Notes: generated by a model not told the origin, from the sequence alone. A stretch of 64,000 nucleotides of DNA from Alentia gelatinosa (GCA_950022655.1 OX465579.1:16467088-16531087), one strand, 5' to 3'; shown: positions 33,262-45,086, counted from the first letter of the stretch. Made by a program: numbers and translations.

Positions 33262-33614
33262 TTAAGTGCTGGTTCCACCAAAACGATGGATTTGCTGTGT
33301 TACATCTTGGTATGTCTTGTTATATCGTAAATTGTCCAGATATATCTTAACTCTTTTGTCGCGATACGTCGTATGCGATCATGCATACTTTTTTCAAGAT
33401 GTTGTGTGTATATTTTGGTGTTCCACCACCGTGACACCTCAAGATACATCGCCGACATATTTCTGACATATCACAAGAACCCAGCGAAGGTGTTCAACCA
33501 GACCGATGCATTGCGGAAAATATGCATGCGTTTATTCAAAACCTAGCAAGATTTAGCAAGACAACCAAACTGTGACAAATCTGCCTTTATCTTGTGTGTT
33601 GGTGGAAGCACCCC
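33262..33614 (+). mobile_element. Family G, cleanest full copy
   Basis: Left end TTAAGTGCTGGTTCCACCAA, right end TATCTTGTGTGTTGGTGGAA then GCACCCCTTTA, inverted repeats of about 25 bp. Subterminal TATATCTTGGTATGTCTTG and AACCTAGCAAGATTTAGCAA are family marks. No ORF, so non-autonomous. Confidence 0.7.
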
Positions 33615-33719
33615 TTTATATATATATATAGACCACCAAGACAAAACACATTCTCCTATCCTTCTTGTTAGCACCCAAGTCACTTGTCAGACCATTCAGC
33701 ATTGCATTGACTGGTCTCA

Positions 33720-33980
33720 GTCCCAGTATAGGGCACAGAGTAATTGCAAGTGCTGCCGTCACCCGCCAGGAAATTGTAAGATAGCGCTACTTTAGTTGAG
33801 GGACAATCACTCTTATCATCTATGGATAATATTGAGACGAGGCTACTATTCATCCATGGCTAGGTCTCCCAAAATATCTTTTGATAAAATCCATTGATAA
33901 TTGGTCCCACCACCTGGTGTTTTATATGACATCGGGGGCACGATGGCTGTCTCCCTAGCACAATAGCTGTGTGCCTCCAT
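33720..33980 (+). repeat. Family U repeat, copy without SINE
   Basis: GTATAGGGCACAGAGTAATT, GTCACCCGCCAGGAAATTG (the uninterrupted site), ATGGATAATATTGAGACGAG, AATCCATTGATAATTG and GGCACGATGGCTGTCTCC follow without the SINE present at 17.1 and 20.4 kb. Confidence 0.55.
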
Positions 33981-33989
33981 ACTCGTTGC

Positions 33990-34125
33990 CGATACATATA
34001 CCTACCCTATCAATCCTTGCCGGGATACAAATCTGTTTCCTGGGCCTATCAGGCGTTGGAAGAAGTCCAAATATTGCAAAGTAGTTTTATTTCTGAATTA
34101 TATCCATAATCAAAGACTAAGTCTG
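33990..34125 (-). mobile_element. Family D remnant
   Basis: GGGATACAAATCTGTTTCCT, AAATATTGCAAAGTAGTTTT and CCATAATCAAAGACTAAGTC are the reverse of family D, with the terminal palindrome partly deleted. Confidence 0.45.
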
Positions 34126-34437
34126 ACCAGTGTCCTGAGGTGGGTTAACAAGGACTAGCCGTCAAACGCGTTGCCCGTGGCGTCGGTCATTAGCATATCC
34201 CAACCTGTGAAAAGGCACTTCAGGTCACTCTGTGGTGGAGCCGCATTGGTATGAACTGGATCAACAATGTACTTGGTTAAAGTTATCAGGCTGATAAGAA
34301 AATATCGATCCTTTCCTATGATCCTTAATCAGCCATCCTTGATACCTTTTTTAAACACTTACTACAAGGAGGCATTTCGCATTTTTATTGGTCTGGGATA
34401 AATGTTGATAAAACCTTGCGTTAACCGGACAATATGT

Positions 34438-34485
34438 TGGTTTTTTTAGGTAGTTTAACGTCTGATTGGATCATTTAGAACTGCG
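34438..34485 (-). mobile_element. SINE tail fragment
   Basis: TTTTTTTAGGTAGTTTAACG then TCTGATTGGATCATTTAGA matches the SINE tail. Confidence 0.35.
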
Positions 34486-34581
34486 ACACAATATGCAATA
34501 TTTACATTAAAAAAACTCTCTGTATAATCGCTGCACTATTGCAGAAAGGCTTCCTCTTTGAAATGTTACAAAATCAGGCCC

Positions 34582-34877
34582 TTTATCTCACCCCTGGTAT
34601 TTTTGTCCCATAGGCTTAACATCGGGAACTCATTCTCCATGCCCCTGTGAGTATTACAGTCCACTCTCCATGCTCTATATCCTGTGGGTTGTCCATTCTG
34701 TTAGTGCATACAGGGGGTGAGATAAATACAGAAAGCAATTTGTATTGGTCAATGAAGTCGTTCTCCAACTCATTTGAATGCTACGTGATATTCACTCGGC
34801 TGTGACCATGTTCATATCACTCCACCTCTAACCCGTGGAGAAGGACAACTTTGACCCAAACTTGTTGGTTTCTTCTC
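34582..34877 (+). mobile_element. Hairpin superfamily, beta subtype, complete
   Basis: TTTATCTCACCCCTGGTATT, GTCCCATAGGCTTAACATCG, closing GGGGGTGAGATAAATACAG. Hairpin arms run from GAAAGCAATTTG to AACTTGTTGGTTTC and include CGTTCTCCAACTCATTTG. The apex at 34787-34818 has TTCACTCGGCTGTGACC. It is the plus-strand sister of 23482-23773. Confidence 0.7.
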
Positions 34878-36144
34878 AAATCCTCGGCCATGGTTCGTTC
34901 CCAGCCTTGGTGTAGTGCCGATGGCCTATATTAAGTTAAAGTGTAATGAAATGCCCAGGGCTCTGGCAACAAGAGCGTCGGTCTGTATTCCCTGCCCGTT
35001 GTCAGTGCCTATATCTCCAGTCAGGCGGCCCAGTTGTATGGCTGGCTGAGAAGAGGAGACACAGAGACTGTGTGGAGGTGGTAGGGACGTGGGGTGTCCC
35101 GCATAATCAATACAGTTTGGCTGTCTAGGCTCCGAAGAGAGAGAGAGAGAGAGGGAGTGTGTGTGTAATGGCAGGCTGTCCTTGTTGGTCTCTACATCAT
35201 CCAGATATGATCTAAACCGAATCGGACACAACACAGGCGTAGTGGTGGTGGTGGTGGTGGTGGTGGTGGAGGCAGCGGGCCCAGTCAGCTGCGTCAGCCC
35301 TCCACGATCTATATACCCCAGTCAGTCCGATAAGCCGCAGTCGTCCTAGCCGCAGTTTAGACTTGCCCGAGACCCATGCAGCGCAATGTTCATGTGGTCT
35401 TTTGTAAGGAGATTTTAACCATTTTTTTTTTATATAAAAGATATCTATTTGTTTCAATGTGACAACATTGATCTTCCAACAAAGGCGATCACAATTTTTT
35501 AAAGGATTTGTTTTTCTTAAATTGTTTTGAATTTTGGAATGGATATACATAGTAGCTCTTACAACATATAATAATAAAATATGAATGATAATAGTGCTAA
35601 AGTAGGTCTTCGGTTTGTTTTATGTAGCTATGCCATGATGTTACCTTTCCATACTACGAATTACGACGATTACAACGCTTTTGAACGTCTGTTCGTTGAG
35701 TTTGTTCGTTGCGTTTTGAGGTCCAGTTCATTCCAGAGTCGTATTGCTTTAAATACATTAGTGATCGTTTATATTTTTCACAGATTGGTGGTAAATAACC
35801 CACCATTACCGTAACTAGCACACAGGGGTAGCTTTCTATCGATCGCTACTAGTTAGGAACCTTCCCTCCCAACTTGATTACTATCTGCTGCATAAATACC
35901 GAACCACAAACGTTGTCTAGTCTTGTGTCCGTCTTTGCCATAGCTCTATTCATGTTTTTGTGTTGTGTGTTGTGGGTTTTTTTTCTCCGCGAGGCCTTCC
36001 CTAAGTCTAAACCTCACCAGCTTGTATTTCAAGACGAACTCCGCTCCACAGTCACATAAGAAAGGTCAGCCTCACAGTGAAGCATCGGGGAAGGCGGGTA
36101 CGGCCAGAAAGAAAAAACCCACACGCAGTATGTACATACACAAC
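34878..36144. other. Unassigned; small microsatellites
   Basis: (GA)n at about 35138-35154 and (GTG)n at 35241-35269. An AT-biased open frame at 35581-35814 has no recognisable domain. A (T)n tract is at 35422-35431. No shared family. Confidence 0.35.
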
Positions 36145-36655
36145 AAACGATGGTTTTGTGGACAGGCGGCCGTAAATCATGAGAGATTGATGCGTAGCAA
36201 TACACGAGCACTAGCGAGTTTGACCGTCTTTTCGAATAGATTAACCCATGAACTGAAATATTATAAAGCATAACGATGGGACTATTTCTTAATGGTTGGT
36301 GCGTAGTACATGTAATACACGAGCGGCAGCAAGTCTATTACAACGTCAACCTCGAGTGGTTTACAGAGCTGCCTATCCACACAAAACTATCGCGTTGTTT
36401 TTATTATCCATCTTCTCAAATAATCAATGCCAGATATTGCCATGTTGATGGGTATTTCAACAGGGACTATATGTTTCCTTTATAGCACAAAGGGACTATT
36501 TTTCCGTATACCATGGCTTTGAGACCGTATATCCTGGATTTGAATCTGTATACCATGGTTATGGTATCTGACAGTTTTTTAAAAACAATGGGTAGTGGTT
36601 TACTGAGTGCTCATACTTTTCCAATAGCAATGTTGGATACCAAGGATAATAAATA
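36145..36655 (-). mobile_element. Hairpin superfamily, A-type, rearranged
   Basis: Two apices are present (36199-36220 with TACACGAGCACTAGCGAGTT and 36312-36340 with CACGAGCGGCAGCAAGTC), implying a partial duplication and loss of one arm. The first domain with GTATACCATGGCTTTGAGAC and ATACCAAGGATAATAAAT follows on the right. Confidence 0.65.
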
Positions 36656-36980
36656 GCCTCCTCCTCCTCCTGCTGCCATGGAGTAGTGGTAGCGCAGGGT
36701 TCTCCGGGTCGGGTTGGGGAGTCGGGGAGTGGGTGCGGGTGGGCACCGCTGGCCTCCTCCTCCTCCTGGAGCCGGGCCAAGTGCTGTAGACAGGGCGGGC
36801 GCTCGTCGGCCGACGTGATGGAACTGATAGTGGTCACGGCCCGTTAACCAAGCATGCCGGCCCATCTCCGCCACCCCTCCCCTCCCCCTACTCCCACTAC
36901 TACTCCTCAGACCCCTCCGTCACACTCTACCTTATAATTAGACGCAATATTGCGCCCCTTTGTCTACGTGAACCGCCACA
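36656..36980. other. GC-rich stretch with CCT repeats
   Basis: (CCT)n patches lie at 36658-36675 and 36752-36768, with CpG at 36790-36840. No gene recognised. Confidence 0.3.
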
Positions 36981-36981
<1 letters not shown>

Positions 36982-37053
<72 letters not shown>

Positions 37054-37125
37054 GGACGACGCAGAGTTAACCTGTCGGTCACACTACCAGGGACCAATGG
37101 GGGAATTGAATAGTTTTTCCCAAAC

Positions 37126-37197
<72 letters not shown>

Positions 37198-37235
37198 TAA
37201 ATACACATATATATATATATACATTTATATATATA
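36982..37235. repeat. (TA)n microsatellites
   Basis: Pure TA from 36982 to about 37038 followed by (GT)n, then a second TA block at 37127-37190 with CA interruptions. Confidence 0.97.
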
Positions 37236-37299
37236 CACATACATACAAACATACAAACAGAGTCGGGTCTATAACACAGGGGATTCCCTGTGTATGGCA

Positions 37300-37615
37300 G
37301 TAACTCTGTCTGCCCATAACCCCATCTATGTCAGTGACCTTCATGTATACCAGTGACCACTGTGCTTGCGAGTGACCGCATTTATGCCAGTGACCCCCCG
37401 TATGCCCATAACCCCAACTACTGCCCCATGTAATCCTATGCTGATGAACCCCATGTATGTCTATGACCCCGTGTATGCTCATAACACCAACTTCAGCCTC
37501 ATGTATGCTTGGGAAACTCATGTATGCCCATAACCCCAACTACTACCCTATGTATTCTGATGAACCCCCAAGTATGCAGGTGACGTCATGTATGCTCATA
37601 ACCCCAACTTCAGAT
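37300..37615. repeat. Degenerate tandem of GTATGCCCATAACCCC blocks
   Basis: CATGTATGC + CCATAACCCCAACTAC and GATGAACCCCATGTAT blocks recur irregularly at 37390-37610; earlier GTATACCAGTGACC variants extend it left. Period not exact. Confidence 0.6.
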
Positions 37616-38089
37616 ATATCTTCAGATATCTTCACATATATCCCTCTGCCTGATCAATAATTTTGCTGCATATTTTTTGACGTCCAAAGACAGTTTTAAA
37701 GCAAATTTCCGTATAATATCACAACATCTAAATTTGACTCTCTGTATCATGATACGGTAGTTTTTTTTATCATCCAGAGTAAGATAAAAAAAAAAAGTGC
37801 AAGTATACAATGCGGTAACACCTGGTGTGGGCAGATGGTACAGATATACTTGTTGTGTCTCCAGATATACGCACAGATGTGAGATCCAGAACAAACAGTG
37901 GCATTACACCGACGGCATATCAATACACAAGAGATCACAAATGAACTGTCACACACTACACCTACAACTGACACAAATCAAAGGCATGTCGCACGTGTTC
38001 CTCGAGCATGTATTACAACGTCCCTGATACACCCTCTGTATGTTCACTTTGAAGTCACTGTCTCTCTGAGGTCAAAACAATAAGAAAGA

Positions 38090-38352
38090 AATTGACGAGT
38101 GTTTGGTCTGTGTCTTCGTATGTCATCGAGTTTGGAGTGAGTAGTAATATGAACGAGGAGACAGCCGAGTGAACATTCCGAATCGCTCCAAATAAGATGG
38201 TGAATAGGGACTCACAAATATGTTTCTGATTTTATCTTAGCCTGGTAATATCTATCCGTTTATCACCCATTGAGTATGAGTTACCGTACTGGCAAGCCTG
38301 TTGAGAACGAGTTCCTGATGTTAAGCCTATGACGTTTATACTAGGCTAAGGT
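38090..38352 (-). mobile_element. Hairpin superfamily, eta subtype
   Basis: On the minus strand: ACCTTAGCCTAGTATAAACG, TCATAGGCTTAACATCAGGA, closing GGCTAAGATAAAATCAGAAA. The hairpin apex is the inverse of 38147-38177 (TTCACTCGGCTGTCTCCTCG). It directly abuts the alpha copy at 38353 in the same orientation. Sister copy at 45087. Confidence 0.65.
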
Positions 38353-38651
38353 AATATAGAGGAAACCCATGAAAGTTTAGGGTCAGAGCTTGTATTCCAT
38401 CGAGTTTTAATCGCGTAGTAATTCACAAGGCGAAGCCGCATGAATTATGTAGTGATTCAAACAAGATGGGATTGAGCTCTGACCCTAAACTTGAATGGGT
38501 TTCTGAATTTATCTCACCCTTTACACTGACTAATGGGCTAACATTTGTGACATAATCTACCATTGGATATTTTTCCTAAATATCTCATGGGCGTTAGATA
38601 CGACTTCCCAATGTTAAGCCTATGGAGAAAAAATATCTGGGGTGAGATAAA
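38353..38651 (-). mobile_element. Hairpin superfamily, alpha subtype, near-perfect arms
   Basis: On the minus strand: TTTATCTCACCCCAGATATT, CCATAGGCTTAACATTGGGA, closing AAGGGTGAGATAAATTCAG. The hairpin arms of about 60 bp (GAAACCCATTCAAGTTTAGG and its inverse at the far side) flank the apex at 38421-38445, inverse ATTCATGCGGCTTCGCCTTG. Confidence 0.75.
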
Positions 38652-38929
38652 GCCCCGGAACACACCGTGACGTGCACGACGAGATAGGGAGGCACTCAGT
38701 TACTGAACTGTATCAGCGGCCATATCAATAATGTACATGCTCGCCCAGCATGCACGACACTCGCTCCATAGAAATACCACCAATTATATAATTATATAAC
38801 CATCAAGTGACACTGCACGCCAGCAGTGGCGCTACATCAACGCGTTCTCCATATTGAACGTTAAACACTAGTGTAAGGTAGCTGGGTTGTCAGTTGGGAG
38901 TCAGGAAAAAAATGTCCAAGTTTTATCTC

Positions 38930-39419
38930 ACAGGGATGTCAGTTAGGGTAATAAAAAAATATAGGAAATATTTTTCAAGTGGAATCTACTGGCACAAGTT
39001 TGTGGAGTCAGTGGAAGGGATGAAGTGCCAATGCAACCACAATCAGATTTCATCGGAAAGTTTCTGGTCACTTCAGAAAATATCAAAGGTTATCATGTAA
39101 TATTTTTACAAGGTGAATGTACTCGTGTGAAACCAGAAACTATCAGAAACAATTGGGTGCTTCCATCGCCAGCTATGCTTATACGATTTTTTTTTCTAAT
39201 CTCGCCCGATCTCCATTTCGGCATTGATTGGTTGCTCAGTGGAATTCACGCTTAATGATACTGTTCCGGTGTGAATGAATCTCAATTGATATCATCTTTG
39301 TTTCACACAAGGACAAAACTGCCTAAAATCTGTATTTCCAATAAAATATTGCAAAAAAAATAAATTGAAAAAATGTAATATTTTCCATTAGAAAGTGAGA
39401 AAACTTTCATTTCTGTGTA
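38930..39419 (+). mobile_element. Family B element, long form
   Basis: ACAGGGATGTCAGTTAGGGT to ACTTTCATTTCTGTGTATAA. A second, truncated start lies just upstream (38889, TGTCAGTTGGGAGTC). About 490 bp, longer than other copies. Confidence 0.55.
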
Positions 39420-39938
39420 TAAGGTATATATGCTAAAATATCATCGCATACATGGAACTGACCAACACACAGTTCTATAATCGAAATTCTCGTATATATA
39501 AGGTACATAAGAGTTTGGTTGCCTCTGACTTGTAGCGGTGACTGGGTCTGGGTCGATCTGGCTGGGTTTAGGGTGCGGGAGTAGAGGGGGGCGGGGGCGT
39601 GCCCTGGAGTCTTCTGGGTGTTTGTTTGTATGCAGGGCTTACACTGCGGTTTAGGAACGCCTCCAGGAGAAGGTGAGCAGCGGGCTCCCTCCCTTCCTGC
39701 TGCTGCCTGGAGGCAGGGCAGGGGTGCGCTTATTTGTGAACGATCACAGCGCCGATAGCACCCGCTGGCATCGGGCATGATTCGGGATGGCATTCTGATA
39801 GCCACTCTAGACATCATGCGAGACGGAATCAATGGCTCGGTCGTGTTTGGCGCCACGCTGGTGCCACAATGGGCAGACGACAATCGGCCGAAATTAATGC
39901 TTAACTGTAGGCGCTGCTCCTCCTCTGCCAGGCAGGCC
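39420..39938. other. Non-repetitive stretch, possibly regulatory or coding
   Basis: Frames on both strands are open for over 100 bases. The forward one at 39777-39930 reads plausibly (ILIATLDIMRDG), but there is no splice signal I trust. ACAATGGGCAGACGACAATC and AAATTAATGCTTAAC at 39865-39905 are SOX- and homeodomain-like. Confidence 0.2.
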
Positions 39939-40696
39939 AGGGGCCCGTTTGATAATCTAGGATCGTATATGAAGAAGTATGCAGCCTCAAAACGTTACAG
40001 ACTCTACATGGGTTCATCTATATTTGCTCAAGAGTATACTCCCAAGTCCTTGATTATGAACATTCATGATTAAACAAAAATCAACATAAAGTATGTTGGA
40101 AGTATGGTCCGGGAATCCAGGGGCCCGTTTAATAATCTAGGATCGTATATGAAGAACCTTTTCTGTCCCTCATGCAGGGGTTATCGGTTGATAATATCTA
40201 TGTATGTTCACTGAGACAGTATTAGCCGTCCATAAGGTCGTCCGTAAGAGTTGAATAAATTTCTATCTCACCCCTTGTATTTTTTCCGTGTACTTAACAG
40301 TGGGAGCTTGTATCCAACGCCCATGGAGTATTTAGAAAAAAACAACTCAATGGGGATTTACGTCACAAAGGTGAACCCATTAGACAATGTGAAGGGTGAG
40401 ATAAATTCAGAAACATATTCATGTTTCTGTCAGAGCTTGATCCCATCCTGTTTGGCTCGCTTCGCCTTGTGAATTACTACACGAGTCAAACTCGATGGGA
40501 CATGAGCCCTGACCCTTAACTCTCATAGCTTTCCTCTATATAATATATATTTTTTTTAGCATCGGTTTTGTGAAGGCGTGTTCCAGCCTCGTATTCCTAA
40601 CTTAGGTTTCCTCTATAGACTCCCATCGTCCCTGGGTCTCTATAACGTACAGAAAATGGTTTACTTGTACGATCTTAGATTATTAAACGGGCCCCA
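39939..40696 (+). mobile_element. Composite: family C end, D remnant, full C with nested hairpin element
   Basis: C ends CAGGGGCCCGTTTGATAATC (39939) and CAGGGGCCCGTTTAATAATC (40118) are direct repeats. Between them is a D start remnant (GTCCTTGATTATGAACATTC). The right C terminus is at 40680-40696. The order D then C with GGTCCGGGAATC at the join is the same as at 49819-49901 in reverse. Confidence 0.55.
40258..40545 (+). mobile_element. Hairpin superfamily, alpha subtype, inside family C
   Basis: TTTCTATCTCACCCCTTGTA, GTACTTAACAGTGGGAGC, closing AAGGGTGAGATAAATTCAG. The left hairpin arm is shortened before the apex GCTCGCTTCGCCTTGTGAAT (40456-40475). It interrupts C after GTTGAATAAA, where intact C copies continue GTTG. 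Confidence 0.65.
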
Positions 40697-41990
40697 GGCC
40701 GTCAGAGAGATAGAGGGTGCTACTCAGCCACACTCCACTTACAATACACATGTGGGCGGCTGTTTAAACTGCCATTCAAAAAGCAAACACCCACACAAAA
40801 AAGGGCACGCATACAAAAAAAAACATCAGAAAAAAATTAAAAAGTGGAATAAATGGACCTAAGCATTGAAGACGAGGGGGCTATAGGAGCGGAGACTGTG
40901 TGCCAACAGTACCCGATACATGATTAAAGCCTACTTGAACATATACAACAAAATGCGCGTACTGTCAACAACAAAGGCCAGGCCTGTTATTCTCCACTTT
41001 AACCTCGCCTTTTGGGCCTGTGTTTGCCAGTGGAAAGACTCGTGGTGGGCCGTGTTTGAGAAATGTAATTCCTGTCCTGGTGGCTTGCCAACAACCTCGG
41101 CGACAGGATACTGGAGGCGTGCTGCATATATAAGCCACTAATGGGCCACTCTGCCTACTTGGAGGTGGTGGTCCCTCTCTGGCCAATACAGCGCCACCTC
41201 CACCGATGTCACTCCACACGCTATGCTATAGTCTCCCTCGCTGGGGGTCGTAACAGTTGGGACACTTCAAGACACCGCTAGAAAACGTGTGAAGATTTTG
41301 GAAATGGCAGTTAGGTAGACCGGTTATTGGTGAACTAGCCCCAATAAGTCGGCCCGTTATCTAAAGAAGAACTCATCCTGTTTTGGAGAAGACAAGCGGT
41401 AATTTAGTCTGAGGCCTCGAATATATATATTCACTTGCAAGCAATATTAACATCCTCTCGTGGCAACGATGAAGCAACAAGCAATAAGTACATTGCACAT
41501 GGTGCCCTTAGTTTACACTACAAAACTTCATATAATAATCATATAAATAGCGATTATCTTTAAGTACATTCATAAAAGTAGATACATAAAAGTCATTCAG
41601 CTAAGGTATATGTCGAGCACACTGCTATTTAAAATTATTCCAGATTAAGAAGGGACCAATCCCAATCTCTCCTATGGAGAGTAAGACAGATATCTTCAAT
41701 AAATATTGAATCAAATTGGGACGAGGCCACGTTTTTCTCCCTGAGCGATGCTACCTTTAAATGACAGTTAAAAGAACTGCCACTAACCACTGTAACCATA
41801 GTGCACTGTCAGCTGTGACATCACTGATGTCAACAAGGCTCTACTTAGTAAATGACTTGATATAGTGTAGATATGATCGCAATGAAGAATTAGATGTCAA
41901 TCTTTTGGGATAATTGTCAAGGTTTCGTCGGAAGTGACTCACCAGGTATCACAAGACCTACAGCGAAGGTCTCTACTGAGGTTCAACTTT
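40697..41990. other. Unassigned; decayed family M end
   Basis: At 41335-41400, GTCGGCCCGTTATCTAAAG and CATCCTGTTTTGGAGAAG resemble a decayed family M end. 40965-41110 is a moderately GC-rich unique segment. No gene recognised. Confidence 0.3.
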
Positions 41991-41993
41991 TTT

Positions 41994-42042
41994 TTTGGTT
42001 TGTTTGGGTAGTTTAACGTCCAATTTGTTCAATTAACCTATG
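41994..42042 (-). mobile_element. SINE tail fragment
   Basis: GTTTGGGTAGTTTAACGTCC then AATTTGTTCAATTAACC, the distal SINE end. Confidence 0.5.
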
Positions 42043-42472
42043 GGTTTATGTGGAAGTGTGCAAACCCTGTAATCCCTGGACATATCTGACGGACCAGGCG
42101 GGGATATTGGTTAGCAGTGCGCGGTGAGGGACAAGGTCAGAGCATTGACATCCTGACGCCGCCACACTGGTCCTCAGCCCGCCCCCGCAGGCGCCTAGCC
42201 CCGGCGCCCAGCCCCCACAGGCGACCAGCCCACCAGAGGCCAATCGATAAGACGTCATATTGCCGACAGATTGGATCCCCTGGCACCTGGCTCGACCATC
42301 TCCCCGGCCCCAGACAAACTCGATTTGCGCGGGCCACTTTCACGCGACTGGTACTGGAGGTCTGGAGGAGGGAGGCCTCCACTGCGGTCGTCACGTAGAC
42401 TGTCTGCTGTATCTAGCACGTGCAATGCACGGCTGTGTGTCAGCAACATCAGCACCAAACATTCATTCACAT
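42043..42472. other. Unassigned GC-rich stretch
   Basis: Open frames on both strands reflect GC content. I see no splice-flanked frame and no repeat family. Confidence 0.25.
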
Positions 42473-42950
42473 CTAAAGTGCTGGTTCCACCAACACACAA
42501 GTTATAGCGAGATTTGTCACAACTTGGTTGTTTTGCTAATTCTTGCTAGGTTTTGAATAAAATCGGGGCCCCGATTTCCAAAATTTTATTTTGGATAAAA
42601 ATCGGGGACCGATTGACACAAATCGGAGTACCGATTTATGCCAGAAAAGTTCCCACACATAGTCTTGCTAAATTTCACTAGGGTTCGAGTAATCATGTGC
42701 ATTTTTGGCGCGAACCATTGGTTTGCCATGCTCTTGACGCCATAGATCGCGATATGTCGGCAATAGATTGCGAGGTGTCGAGGTAGTAGAGCACCAAAAT
42801 AGACATACATCATCGTGAAAAAATTAGAAAACCATCACACGCAACGTGTCGCAGCAAAGGAGGTAAGACATATTGTGATACTGTAAGATATAACAAGATA
42901 CCCCAAGATATAACATGAAAAATCCATTGTGTTGGTGGAACCAGCCCTAA
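42473..42950 (-). mobile_element. Family G with an inserted cluster of ATCGG palindromes
   Basis: TAAAGTGCTGGTTCCACCAA at the left, GTTGGTGGAACCAGCCCTAA at the right. At 42556-42640 an insert absent from other copies contains AAATCGGGGCCCCGATTT-like, AATCGGGGACCGATT and AAATCGGAGTACCGATTT palindromes. Confidence 0.6.
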
Positions 42951-43312
42951 AGACAATAATCGACTTTTTTTGGGGGGACAGGCATTCATAAACCACAAGT
43001 GGTTGGCACGTTGTAATACACAAGCATCAGTGAGTATTATGAGTGGTTGTATTTCTTATCCATCTTCTAAAATTGAATAAACTCAGGAATAGCCATACCT
43101 AAAGGTATATCAATAGGGATTATTACTCTGCTCTGTAGCACAAAGAGACTATTTTCCCGTTTACCACAGATTTGAGGCCGTATACCACGGATTTGAATCG
43201 GTATAGCATGGTTATTGTATTTAACGGTTTTAAGATAATGTGTAGTGTTTAACTGGGTCTCCATACATTCTCAATGGGTAATTTGTACACCATGGATAAC
43301 AAAATGTGTGTG
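42950..43312 (-). mobile_element. Hairpin superfamily, A-type, shortened
   Basis: The apex at 43013-43040 is decayed (TACACAAGCATCAGTGAGTA). The first domain with GTTTACCACAGATTTGAGGC and ACCATGGATAACAAA follows. It begins within a few bases of the end of the preceding G element. Confidence 0.6.
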
Positions 43313-43579
43313 TATATCTCTGTTCCTTTGAAGAACATCATAACAGTTCCGGACTGACAATTTTCCCCTACGTCAGTTTATCTAACCCTTGCCTTATACA
43401 AGATGCCTCCAGGCATTTCCTGTAGAATTATGTCATCTAGCCTGAAGGTATCCGCCGTTGTAATGATGCCCGAAGGCAGTTTGATGCACGCCACCACCAA
43501 GTCCTACATTAACACATCCGTCCGTTTTTAAGGGTGATCGCAACACACTCAAACCTCATGGCCTAACACATCAAAATCA

Positions 43580-43722
43580 GGGACTACACATTTACATGTA
43601 GCAGTAAATCTACCGCTGCTGGGGATGAAGGAGGAGAGTGGCTGCAGTGGGACTCGAACTCATAACCTTGGGATTACAAGGCCAGTGCCTTAACCACTAA
43701 GCTAACTCCCCAACCCTTCCCA
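43580..43722 (-). mobile_element. tRNA-derived SINE, head half
   Basis: Minus strand: TTAGCTTAGTGGTTAAGGC, CCTTGTAATCC, GAGTTCGAGTCCCACTGC. The body is truncated after the CAGCAGCGGTAGATTTACTG region. Confidence 0.7.
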
Positions 43723-43859
43723 AACTAAGACTCTAACCTCATGGGCTTACAGCCTCATGCTATGGTTTATTTGAACTCCATTCCAATAGTGAAATAGGCC
43801 TACTTCTCCAAATGATCGCTTTTCCAAGTCAGCAATCCCAAACAGAGACGCCCACCATA

Positions 43860-44560
43860 TGGAATGTCTCTCAGCTCGACAATTAGTTCACGCCGCCGCA
43901 CAGAAGCGTTGCATAATGAGCGGCGCCGAGTTGCTCGCACCTCTGGCGGCCTCTAGCGGCCTCGACCGGTATCGATCTGCTCGGGCTGCGGCGGCGGCGA
44001 GCCACGTGTGAGCGGGTCGCGAGCACCTCGGCGACAATGAGCGCTAAGTGGGCGGCATTATCGGCGACCGGCGCCGGCCAGACGGCAGCCACCACCTTCC
44101 CCGGCCGCTCTGCATAATTTGTGGGCGGCGGGTGTGAGGAGGGAGCCGGGGGGAGAGGGGGGAAGGCCCCTGATGAGCGTGTCATTGAGCGTGTCGCCCA
44201 TTTAGGTGTCGGGACAGAGGGGGCGGGCCCGGCGGTCACTGGGGGCCCGGCGGGGCGGCAGGGCCCCCACTGACCACCTCCCCCGACGGTGACGGGCACC
44301 CACCAGGGGTGGTGGTGCCAGACAGTCTACCACCTGCCTCCCGGCTCACCTGGATTACTGCCCAGCCGACAACAGGATCCCCCCCATCTCTCTAGCCAGT
44401 CACCCCTCCCCGTACCCGACCGGGGCCCTAATGAGGAGGGGGGGTCGTTAACCGCAGCAGTGCAAACACCGGCGGGACGTCGTGGGGCCGCCCCCCTCCT
44501 CCCCCCTCCCCCCGACCCGGCGCACTGCCTGTGTGTGTCCCAGTCACCCTCCACTGTGTG
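43860..44560. promoter_or_regulatory. CpG-dense, motif-rich island
   Basis: The strongest CpG block in the window (43890-44300). Embedded words include TTGCATAATGAGCGG, GACAATGAGCGC, GCATTATCGGCG and CTGCATAATTTGTGG (POU/SOX/homeodomain-like) and TCATTGAGCG. No frame looks real on either strand. Candidate regulatory module or promoter. Confidence 0.35.
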
Positions 44561-45086
44561 CTATACAGATAGAGACTGACAAAAGGGAAGAGCCATAATA
44601 AGTACATGCAGCCATTCACTCCACCTCTCATACTAATTAAGTGATTTCTGGAGTGTGTTGGTTCTTCTGGTAAAGAGGCCGCGTCAAAAAAAGGAGAGTT
44701 CCTACACACACTCAAAGAAAGCCACTGTGTTTGTCATGTTGCAGGTTGCTTATTATTCCTTGGATTAAGAGAGTATAATTGACGGTGTTCCTTTCGCCCT
44801 CTGGCCTCTGGGTCATAAAAGTGAAGGGCCCAACTGCATAAATTTTGTTAAGTGCTGACGCGTTGGAGAACCTGCCAATAAGGATGTTTTACCTGTTCGA
44901 TGGCGAATCTCGGTGTTTGATTTACATGGACTGTTGTTTGCGTTATCAAAGGTGGATGACAAGTCACGCTGCCTATGGTTAATAAAGCGGGAGGACGAAA
45001 CTGACTGCATGGATAAGTTTCTCAAGATTATGAATAAGAAAAAAATATGTGACATATGTCTAGAAATGTTTGTATAGAAGTAAAAA

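Noticed and set aside
32117..33265. Long Gly/Trp and Pro/His repeat frames on both strands
   Set aside because: They arise from the 22-bp minisatellite and the (ATT)n tract.
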